Source: an uncultured Flavobacteriaceae bacterium (GTDB taxonomy: Bacteria > Bacteroidota > Bacteroidia > Flavobacteriales > Flavobacteriaceae). Taken from it: 5,325 nt of DNA. A model generated the notes under the pieces. It saw only the letters and a program-made list of their open reading frames with translations, searched no databases and was not told the origin of the DNA. Shown piece by piece: positions 1 through 5,325 of this stretch. A program made the position numbers and the translations under genes. The stretch lies in NCBI GenBank assembly GCA_945788155.1, contig CALZKX010000184.1:1-5325 (forward strand), given 5' to 3'. How positions within the stretch are numbered: the first letter of the stretch is position 1; each line of letters begins with the position of its first letter.

Positions 1-32
1 AAGGGTAGGTAATTAGAAATGTTAATTAGTAT

Positions 33-1040
33 ATGACACAAAATAAAAAAATATTACAAGACTCGTTTGGACGTGAGCATACGTATTTGCGAATTTCCTT
101 AACCGAACTCTGCAATTTACGATGTACTTATTGCATGCCTGCTGAAGGGATTCAATTGTCACCAAAATCTCATATTATGAATTTTGATGAGATCTATTCC
201 ATAGCTAAAACCTTTGTAGATCATGGTGTTACTAAAATTAGATTAACAGGTGGTGAGCCTTTGGTAAGGCGCGATGTAGCTATTATTTTAAAAAAATTGG
301 CATCATTGCCTGTGGAGCTTTCCATGACCACAAATGCAGTTATTGTTGACCGTTACATTAACTTGCTTAAAGAATGCAATATCATGAATCTTAATGTGAG
401 TTTAGACTCATTGGATGCTGTAAAGTTCAAAGAGATTACGCGTCGAAACGATTTTGAAAAGGTGGTGAAAAACATGCATTTACTCATTCAAGAAGGGTTT
501 AAAGTAAAACTAAATGCTGTGTTAATTAAAGGATTTAACGACAATGAAATAATCGATTTTATAAATCTAACTAAAAACTTACCTATTTCAGTGCGTTTTA
601 TTGAGTTTATGCCTTTTGATGGTAATAAATGGGACAAAGCAAAAATGGTATCGTATGCTGAAGTGATGGAAAAAGTAAATTCATCTTTTGACAAGTCTCA
701 AGTAATTCGATTACAAGATGCACCTAACGATACCTCAAAAAATTATAAAATTGAGGGCTACAAAGGCTCTTTTGCTATTATAAGTTCAGTTACCAATCCG
801 TTTTGCGATTCTTGTAATCGCATTCGATTAACAGCCAATGGTCGATTAAAAAATTGTTTGTTTTCGGCTACCGAATCAGATTTATTAACACCACTTCGTG
901 AAGGCAAAGACATTACACCAATGATTCAAAAAGCAGTACAATCCAAATTTAAAATTCGTGGTGGCATGGATACTTTAGAGAAACTTGAAACGCCTGATTT
1001 ACATGGTAAAAACAGGAGTATGATTACTATTGGTGGATAG
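33..1040 (+). CDS. moaA: GTP 3',8-cyclase MoaA (radical SAM, molybdenum cofactor biosynthesis)
   Basis: MoaA is the cytoplasmic radical-SAM enzyme that, with MoaC, converts GTP to cyclic pyranopterin monophosphate, the first step of molybdopterin synthesis. The 335-residue length is normal for the family. Seen in the sequence: the N-terminal CxxxCxxC cluster motif (C27, C31, C34, in CNLRCTYCMP), the SAM-binding GGEP at 73-76, a conserved RFIEFMPFDGN segment in the middle, the C-terminal 4Fe-4S site CxxC-x13-C (C258, C261, C275) that binds GTP in characterised MoaA, and the double-glycine C-terminus known to matter for activity. The ATG at 33 is preceded by an in-frame TAG at 27-29, so the start cannot lie further upstream, and the next Met is inside the cluster motif. 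No clear Shine-Dalgarno is visible, as is usual in Bacteroidota. The gene converges on the mocA-like gene. Its promoter and any upstream operon partners lie outside the window. Confidence 0.97.
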   Translation: MTQNKKILQDSFGREHTYLRISLTELCNLRCTYCMPAEGIQLSPKSHIMNFDEIYSIAKTFVDHGVTKIRLTGGEPLVRRDVAIILKKLASLPVELSMTTNAVIVDRYINLLKECNIMNLNVSLDSLDAVKFKEITRRNDFEKVVKNMHLLIQEGFKVKLNAVLIKGFNDNEIIDFINLTKNLPISVRFIEFMPFDGNKWDKAKMVSYAEVMEKVNSSFDKSQVIRLQDAPNDTSKNYKIEGYKGSFAIISSVTNPFCDSCNRIRLTANGRLKNCLFSATESDLLTPLREGKDITPMIQKAVQSKFKIRGGMDTLEKLETPDLHGKNRSMITIGG

Positions 1041-1042
1041 TT

Positions 1043-1136
1043 CTGTCATTCTGAATGAACGCAGTGACATGAAGAATCTTTTTTTAAATTCAATACTACT
1101 TTTCAATAAGATTCTTCGGTTCCCTCAGAATGACAG
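1043..1136. repeat. 94-bp imperfect palindrome between convergent genes (REP/MITE-like)
   Basis: The outer arms are a perfect 12-bp inverted repeat: CTGTCATTCTGA at 1043-1054 against TCAGAATGACAG at 1125-1136. A second perfect 10-bp pair lies inside: GAAGAATCTT at 1071-1080 against AAGATTCTTC at 1108-1117, around a 27-nt AT-rich loop. The segments between outer and inner arms are unequal (16 and 7 nt), so the structure is asymmetric. It begins two bases after the moaA stop and sits between two converging genes, where it could end transcription or protect 3' ends on both strands. Neither strand has a U-tract directly after a stem, so it is not a classic intrinsic terminator. It resembles short palindromic repeats I recall from flavobacterial intergenic regions; that resemblance is memory, not a search. 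It carries no coding sequence of its own. Confidence 0.8.
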
Positions 1137-1176
1137 CTGAAGGGCTTCATAGCAACGCTCCTCGTGATTGTAAAGG

Positions 1177-1773
1177 TTAGGATTTCAATAGTTTATTATA
1201 ATCTTCTTCTGTATCAATATCAAAAACATTAGCTTCAAATAGTAAGGTTTTAACTGAATTTGAGTAGTTCCGAAGTATTTCTTTTGCGCCATTATCACCA
1301 TCAATAACAGATAATTCTTCAAAATAACTTTTATCAAATAATACAGGAACTCCTGTTTTTCCATTTTGATATCGAGTGGCTATAATTTGTGCTGTACTCG
1401 CTTCAAAAATATCTAGCATTTCTTCTAAATAAGAACCCTTTATTAACGGCTGGTCTGCCAAAACTATAAGAACAGCTTCAGCCTTATAAGTGCTTAGAAT
1501 ATGATTTATTCCAAAAGCAATCGAGTTTCCTAAACCTTTGTGCCATTTTTTATTATGAACAACTTCAATTGGATAAGATGCTATTTTTTTAATGATTACA
1601 TCCTTATTGGCTCCAAGAACCACTAGGGTTTTAGAGGTATTTAGTTGCAATGCTTTTGCGATGACATTTTCAATTAACGTAGCGTTTTTCCAAGGCAATA
1701 ACTGCTTAGGAGTTCCCATTCTAGAAGAGCTTCCTGCTGCCATTATTAAAGTAGCTATGTTTTTTTTAGACAA
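1177..1773 (-). CDS. mocA: MocA-like molybdenum cofactor cytidylyltransferase (MobA-like NTP transferase fold)
   Basis: This 198-residue protein is of the MobA/MocA nucleotidyltransferase type, which joins a nucleotide to Mo-molybdopterin in the cytoplasm. Visible motifs: the N-terminal nucleotide loop AAGSSSRMGTPKQ (12-24, with R18 and K23), NKKWHKGLGNSI (74-85), the metal-binding LADQP (105-109, D107), GVPVLF (141-146), GDNGA (159-163) and a C-terminal DIDTEEDY. The family GTP enzyme MobA carries LAGG in the first loop, whereas MocA carries LAAG; the AAG here and the LADQP motif favour CTP, giving the cytosine dinucleotide cofactor. The start is chosen as TTG at 1773-1771: no ATG occurs in frame nearby upstream, and the first in-frame ATG (1743) would remove the first beta strand. 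It lies 11 bp after the xdhC stop, so the two are almost certainly co-transcribed. Nucleotide specificity is inferred from motifs only. Confidence 0.88.
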   Translation of the reverse strand: MSKKNIATLIMAAGSSSRMGTPKQLLPWKNATLIENVIAKALQLNTSKTLVVLGANKDVIIKKIASYPIEVVHNKKWHKGLGNSIAFGINHILSTYKAEAVLIVLADQPLIKGSYLEEMLDIFEASTAQIIATRYQNGKTGVPVLFDKSYFEELSVIDGDNGAKEILRNYSNSVKTLLFEANVFDIDTEEDYNKLLKS

Positions 1774-1784
1774 AACTTGGTCTT

Positions 1785-2795
1785 TTATGTATGAATCCCT
1801 CCTGTCTTCGCTTTTAAAAAAATAGGCGTTTGCTTTCTTATAACAGATAGTACTTCTGAAAGTATGGAAATGGCAATTTCTTGAGGTGTTTCCGCGCCAA
1901 TATTTAAGCCTGCAGGTCCATAAATAAGTTCTAAAAACTGTTCATCGATGTCTGGACAATATTCCAGAAACTGTGACAATAATTTTTCCCTTCTATGCAA
2001 AGGGCCCAACATACCAATGTACACAGGTTTTGTGTCTTTTAGCTCCAAAAGATATTTTAAATCGTTCGCAAAATTATGCGACATTAAAACAATGGCTGTT
2101 TCATTGTCTATGGATTTCAACTCCAAATCGTCTGGCGATACCGAGTAAAAGGCTGTGGCTCCAGAGAAATTCTTTATGGTTTTAGATTCTAAAGGTCCGG
2201 AAACAACTGTAACTTCCCAACCATTAAAACTTGCTAGTTGGCACAGCTTTACTGCATCATGTTCGGTTCCAAAAATCATGAGTTTAAAACAAGGAGGCAT
2301 TGTTTGGTTAAACTGCAATAATGTAATATTAGTTTTGGGTTTTTTTGAAAGACAATAGTTTTTTCCATTAATTTCTGCAGCACTTCCAATACCTTGAAAA
2401 GTGCCTTCTTTTTTAAGGTAATTAGATGCAATTACAAATGCTTCACGAGATTTTAGGCAATTTTCAAATACTTCAAAAAAGGCTTCATTAGGCTTAAATT
2501 CTTCCAATAGGATATATAAAACACCTTCGCATCCCAATCGATAACGACCGTCGTAAGTCATCATTTTAGAGATTCCATCTTTAAAAACCGATTGTGATTG
2601 TTGTAAAATATCTTTCTCAACACAACCTCCACTTATAGCGCCAATCATTTCATTATCTTCAATAATAAGCATACGAACACCTGGTTTTCTATATGAGGAC
2701 CCGTCTAAAGCAACAACGGTTACCAAAACCGTTTTTAGTTCATCTTGTTTTGCTTTAAGATGGGCTTTTACTATGTCTTTAAATTCGTGTGTCAT
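1785..2795 (-). CDS. xdhC: XdhC/CoxI-family molybdenum cofactor insertion and sulfuration factor
   Basis: XdhC-family proteins bind finished molybdenum cofactor, promote its sulfuration and deliver it to xanthine dehydrogenase-family enzymes; PaoD does this for an E. coli cytosine-dinucleotide enzyme. The 336-residue protein has the N-terminal XdhC_CoxI domain with GSSYRKPGVRM (32-42), GAISGGCVE (52-60, C58) and LGCEG (87-91, C89). The C-terminal XdhC_C Rossmann-like domain starts near residue 172 and ends with YGPAGLNIGAETPQEIA (292-308), matching the family signature. The Rossmann glycine loop, usually GAGxD/H, here reads GTEHD (176-180), and the acidic residue usual at the end of the second strand is S199 (VTVVSGP). 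Nucleotide binding by this domain may therefore be altered. The ATG at 2795 gives the usual short lead-in to the first domain. A mocA-like gene follows 11 bp downstream. A 242-bp gap with a palindrome separates it from the upstream catalytic subunit gene, and I see no Bacteroidota-type promoter in that gap. Confidence 0.93.
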   Translation of the reverse strand: MTHEFKDIVKAHLKAKQDELKTVLVTVVALDGSSYRKPGVRMLIIEDNEMIGAISGGCVEKDILQQSQSVFKDGISKMMTYDGRYRLGCEGVLYILLEEFKPNEAFFEVFENCLKSREAFVIASNYLKKEGTFQGIGSAAEINGKNYCLSKKPKTNITLLQFNQTMPPCFKLMIFGTEHDAVKLCQLASFNGWEVTVVSGPLESKTIKNFSGATAFYSVSPDDLELKSIDNETAIVLMSHNFANDLKYLLELKDTKPVYIGMLGPLHRREKLLSQFLEYCPDIDEQFLELIYGPAGLNIGAETPQEIAISILSEVLSVIRKQTPIFLKAKTGGIHT

Positions 2796-2859
2796 AAAAT
2801 CAATTTGTTAACGTAAGTTCGATATAACTTCCTTACTATATTTTTGTAAATACCACTAT

Positions 2860-2958
2860 TGTCAGGTCGAGCCTTTCGACTATCGCTCAAGACAGGCTAA
2901 AGTCGAGACCTTGTGTTTTTCATCTTAAATTAACCTCTCGACTGCGCTCGAGGTGACA
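2860..2958. repeat. 99-bp imperfect palindrome between iorB-like gene and xdhC (REP/MITE-like)
   Basis: The outer arms pair 10 of 12 bases: TGTCAGGTCGAG at 2860-2871 against CTCGAGGTGACA at 2947-2958, with the two mismatches adjacent in the middle. A perfect 8-bp inner pair is AGTCGAGA at 2901-2908 against TCTCGACT at 2936-2943. Each half can also fold alone: GTCGA/TCGAC at 2866-2880, AGCCT/AGGCT at 2870-2898, and a bulged hairpin at 2933-2954. The size and the TGTCA/TGACA ends match the element at 1043-1136 although the arm sequences differ, so the two probably belong to one family. It is locally GC-rich compared with the AT-rich DNA around it. It lies in the spacer of a same-strand gene series, so it would be transcribed as part of any read-through mRNA. 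Confidence 0.75.
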
Positions 2959-2974
2959 TATTAATAAAAAACAC
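2913..2974 (-). other. Extended stem-loop downstream of the iorB-like gene
   Basis: An 8-bp perfect inverted repeat, GTGTTTTT at 2913-2920 and AAAAACAC at 2967-2974, encloses the bulged hairpin at 2933-2954 (ACC..TCGA against TCGAGGT, loop CTGCGC). On the minus-strand transcript the structure begins about 60 nt after the iorB-like stop and ends about 115 nt before the xdhC start. No U-tract follows it in that direction, so a plain intrinsic terminator is not supported; a processing or mRNA-stability role is possible. The rest of the 2796-3037 gap is AT-rich and shows nothing else I can support. Confidence 0.4.
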
Positions 2975-3037
2975 TATTTAATTTACTGATTTTCAATTAA
3001 TTAAATTCTTATATCAAACTCAGGTTGTTAACTATTT

Positions 3038-5239
3038 TTAATCGAGAAATTCTTTAGCTACAATCTGATTTGCAAAAGGCTGCTTTGTTAATCGTTGCCC
3101 TGTTGCTTGATAGAGTGCGTTTGCCAATGCTCCAACTGCTGGTGGTAGTCCTGGTTCTCCTAAACCTGTTGGTGCAATATCATTATCAACAAAGAAAACC
3201 TCTATGTCTTCTGGTGCTTGAGAATGGCGCATCAATTGATATCTATCAAAATTATTTTCATTTACAGCTCCATTATTAAAAGTTAATTGGCTATACATAG
3301 CATGTCCTATTCCATCAATAACGCCGCCTTGAACCATATTTTTAGCAGCATCTGGATTTACTACAATACCGCAATCTACAGCACACCAAACTTTTTTGAT
3401 TTTTGGATAACCATTATCCAAAACCATATCTACAACTTCTGCAACATAACTTGAATGACAAAAATAGGCTGCCACACCACGATAAATATGAGGTCCGGTT
3501 TCACCCCAATTTGATTTTTCCTTCACCAATTTCAGAACACCAGCATAACGCTCAGCATCATATTCATGCTTTTCTCCAACTGGATTTTTAATAGCTCGGT
3601 CAAATAATTCTAATCGAAAATCAATAGGGTCTTTTCCTGCCATTTCAGCTACTTCATCTAGAAATGATTGTTCTGCTCCAGCCGTAAAGTGAGATCTTGG
3701 AGCTCGCCATGCTCCAGTAGTAATATTTGTTTTAGCATTTACTTTCTCAGCTAAATAATTATCAACTGTACCTGCTGGGAAACGATTAGGGAAAACAGAG
3801 CCTTCAGGTAAACCAGAGCCTTTTACTGAAAAAGCTATTAAATTGTTGTTTTCGTCTAATCCTGCTTTATAATTAGATTGATAAGCTGGTCTATATGTTC
3901 CTTGAGTCATATCATCTTCTCTAGTATAAATAAGCTTTACTGGTGCGCCTATTTTTTTTGAAATAGCTGCTGCTTCCACTCCAAAATGCACATAAAGTCT
4001 CCTACCAAAGCCGCCACCCATTCGGGTCATATTAACAGTAATATTCTCAATTGGCATGTCGAGTAATTTAGAAACAGAACCTTCAAGTGCTTCTGGTGTT
4101 TGTGTTGGGCCAATAAGTTCAGCAGATGTATTAGTAACATTAGCAAAGAAATTCATGGGTTCCATCGTGTTATGGGCAAGGAATGGCGAACTATATGTGC
4201 GTTCTATCACCTTAGCAGCATTCTTAAACGCCTCATCTGGATTGCCATCTTTCCTGCTCTCTTCAACGTTACCTGTTTTAATGGCATCTTCTAAATTCTT
4301 TAAATGCATTTCTGAATTTTCCATCTCACTTATAACTTCCCAATTGGCTTTAATGGCTCTTTTGGCTTTCATTAGTTGCCAAGTGGAATCTCCAACAATT
4401 GCTATAAGTTGTAAAAAGCCTTTTTCATCAGACCAACTAGGTTCTTTAATAGCTGTATCTATAATAAAAGCATCTTTTACTCCTGGCATTCTTTTAATTT
4501 CTTCTTCATTGAAATCTTTTACTTTCATGCCAAAAGCAGGTGGATGCTGTATCATAGCGAGTTGCATATTTACCCTTTTGAAATCTAAACCAAATAGAGG
4601 TTTGCCAGTAACAATTTTATTTGCATCTACATTTTTAACACTCGTGCCTATTAATTTAAACTCTTTTGTTTCTTTAAGTTCAACTTCTTCAGGAATTTTA
4701 ATACCGACAGCTTTTGAAGCTATTTCTCCATATGTAATGGTTCGTTCTCCATTTTTTTCCTTGATAATTCCTTGAGTTGCAGTTAAGTCTAAAACAGGTA
4801 TTCCCCATTCTTTTGCGGCTGCTTCCAATAACATTCTTCTACCAGTAGCACCAGCCATTCTTAAAGCGTTCCAACTCAATCTAATAGATAAGCTTCCGCC
4901 AGCAAATTGATTTTGATAGAATCCAGTATTTAAAGGCGCTTGTTCAACAACGACATTCTTCCAATCAACATCTAGTTCTTCGGCTACAATCATTGGCATA
5001 GAAGTTTTTACATTTTGACCAATCTCAGGGTTAGGCGAATATATGGTAACCAAGCCTGTGTCTCCTATTTTGATATACCCATTTATATCAAACCACTCAT
5101 TTGGAACTGTAATTTCTTCAACTTTAGTATCAGAAATACATCCTGCTAACCAACTAAATCCTATAAGCATCCCACCACCTGCAGCAGCAGATACTTTTAT
5201 AAATGATCGACGGTTATATTGTGTTTTTACTTTTGTCAT
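3038..5239 (-). CDS. Molybdopterin-binding catalytic subunit, IorB-like (xanthine dehydrogenase/aldehyde oxidase family), Tat-exported
   Basis: This 733-residue protein is the large molybdenum subunit of a two- or three-part hydroxylase of the isoquinoline 1-oxidoreductase beta type; such enzymes hydroxylate N-heterocycles or oxidise aldehydes with water as oxygen source. Order of parts: a Tat leader (RRSFIK at 10-15, hydrophobic stretch, then LAGC at 31-34, a good lipobox); the first cofactor-binding segment with PEIGQ (71-75), an AEELD segment (86-90) and GGS (114-116); an a/b hammerhead domain from about 212 (GKPLFGLD); and the main cofactor domain with MGGGFGRR (407-414), WRAPRSH (511-517) and GLGEPGLPP (692-700), where E695 matches the catalytic glutamate of the family. 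The length is usual for IorB-like proteins. The ATG at 5239 is fixed by an in-frame stop three codons upstream and gives the complete Tat leader. An 11-bp gap separates it from the 2Fe-2S subunit gene, as expected for one operon. The substrate cannot be deduced; the family assignment is firm, but the isoquinoline label is only by similarity. Confidence 0.94.
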   Translation of the reverse strand: MTKVKTQYNRRSFIKVSAAAGGGMLIGFSWLAGCISDTKVEEITVPNEWFDINGYIKIGDTGLVTIYSPNPEIGQNVKTSMPMIVAEELDVDWKNVVVEQAPLNTGFYQNQFAGGSLSIRLSWNALRMAGATGRRMLLEAAAKEWGIPVLDLTATQGIIKEKNGERTITYGEIASKAVGIKIPEEVELKETKEFKLIGTSVKNVDANKIVTGKPLFGLDFKRVNMQLAMIQHPPAFGMKVKDFNEEEIKRMPGVKDAFIIDTAIKEPSWSDEKGFLQLIAIVGDSTWQLMKAKRAIKANWEVISEMENSEMHLKNLEDAIKTGNVEESRKDGNPDEAFKNAAKVIERTYSSPFLAHNTMEPMNFFANVTNTSAELIGPTQTPEALEGSVSKLLDMPIENITVNMTRMGGGFGRRLYVHFGVEAAAISKKIGAPVKLIYTREDDMTQGTYRPAYQSNYKAGLDENNNLIAFSVKGSGLPEGSVFPNRFPAGTVDNYLAEKVNAKTNITTGAWRAPRSHFTAGAEQSFLDEVAEMAGKDPIDFRLELFDRAIKNPVGEKHEYDAERYAGVLKLVKEKSNWGETGPHIYRGVAAYFCHSSYVAEVVDMVLDNGYPKIKKVWCAVDCGIVVNPDAAKNMVQGGVIDGIGHAMYSQLTFNNGAVNENNFDRYQLMRHSQAPEDIEVFFVDNDIAPTGLGEPGLPPAVGALANALYQATGQRLTKQPFANQIVAKEFLD

Positions 5240-5250
5240 GATTTCTTAGT

Positions 5251-5325
5251 TTAAAGCTTCGATGCTGTTTTAATTGCCTGTTTAATTCTTACATAAGTAC
5301 CACATCTGCAAAGGTTTCCTTCCAT
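5251..5325 (-). CDS. 2Fe-2S subunit of the molybdenum hydroxylase, IorA-like (C-terminal fragment, cut by window edge)
   Basis: This reading frame enters from the right edge and ends with TAA at 5253-5251. The 24 visible residues include GNLCRCGTYVRI, the signature of the second (helical) 2Fe-2S domain of xanthine dehydrogenase-type small subunits, with two cluster cysteines in CRC. The family protein is about 150 residues, so most of the gene, including the plant-ferredoxin-like N-terminal domain, lies beyond the edge. The ATG codon at 5325-5323 is an internal methionine just before the GNLCRC motif, not the start. Its role is to pass electrons from the molybdenum site to an outside acceptor, probably a cytochrome in IorAB-type enzymes. 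It is 11 bp upstream of the catalytic subunit gene and almost surely co-transcribed with it. Whether it has its own export signal cannot be seen. Confidence 0.9.
   Translation of the reverse strand: MEGNLCRCGTYVRIKQAIKTASKL

Noticed and set aside
19..36. Five-codon frame (ATG at 19, TGA at 34-36) overlapping the moaA start as ATGA
   Set aside because: It could be a leader coupled to moaA, but with so short a frame and only 32 upstream bases in view it is indistinguishable from chance.
1043..1136. Classic rho-independent terminator for moaA or mocA
   Set aside because: The stems are not followed by a U-tract on either strand, so only a general transcript-boundary role can be proposed.
1592..2358. 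Several 66-77 codon + strand frames opposite mocA and xdhC
   Set aside because: They overlap well-supported minus-strand genes, have no motifs and no start context; they are shadows.
2839..2846. TATTTTTG on the + strand, matching the Bacteroidota -7 promoter motif TAnnTTTG
   Set aside because: It points rightward, toward the antisense of the catalytic subunit gene; no TTG-type -33 element is found at proper spacing and no gene follows it.
1043..2958. CRISPR-like array from the repeated palindromes
   Set aside because: There are only two elements, 1.7 kb apart with genes between, different arms and no spacers.
4056..4775. A 239-codon open frame on the + strand opposite the catalytic subunit gene
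   Set aside because: It lies wholly antisense to a gene with strong family motifs in frame, and its translation is serine/leucine-rich without any recognisable motif, as expected for a shadow frame.
5323..5325. ATG at the right edge as the start of a 24-residue peptide
   Set aside because: The residues are the conserved C-terminal GNLCRCG region of 2Fe-2S subunits, so the codon is internal to a longer gene cut by the window edge.

Overview
The window reads as low-GC Bacteroidota DNA, most likely from a flavobacterium. The reasons are AT-rich intergenic DNA, AT-rich codon choice, no clear Shine-Dalgarno sequences before the starts, and palindromic intergenic repeats of a kind I associate with Flavobacteriia. 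The assignment is inference; there is no rRNA or other marker here. All the protein-coding content concerns the molybdenum cofactor (Moco) and one Moco enzyme.

Layout. Bases 1-32 hold no supportable gene; every forward frame is stopped before the first moaA codon. On the + strand is a complete moaA (33-1040), the first step of molybdopterin synthesis. It converges on a minus-strand gene set that runs right to left in transcription order: the last 24 codons of a 2Fe-2S subunit (5325-5251), a 733-residue molybdopterin-binding catalytic subunit of the IorB/xanthine dehydrogenase type (5239-3038), an XdhC-family maturation factor (2795-1785), and a MocA-type molybdopterin nucleotidyltransferase (1773-1177). 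No gene-free stretch exceeds 300 bases. The two real gaps (1041-1176 and 2796-3037) each hold a roughly 95-100 bp imperfect palindrome with TGTCA...TGACA ends.

How it fits together. MoaA starts the pterin. A MocA-like enzyme would add CMP to give the cytosine dinucleotide cofactor. XdhC would hold, help sulfurate and insert that cofactor. The IorA/IorB-like pair is the likely client. A Tat signal with a lipobox on the large subunit suggests the enzyme works outside the cytoplasm, probably lipid-anchored. No FAD subunit is visible. The substrate cannot be read from the sequence.

This is a recognisable Moco hydroxylase cluster rather than a wholly new system. The points that merit a second look are the paired palindromic elements, the one lying between the enzyme genes and the maturation genes, the altered nucleotide-binding motif in XdhC, the Tat/lipobox leader, and the TTG start of the mocA-like gene.
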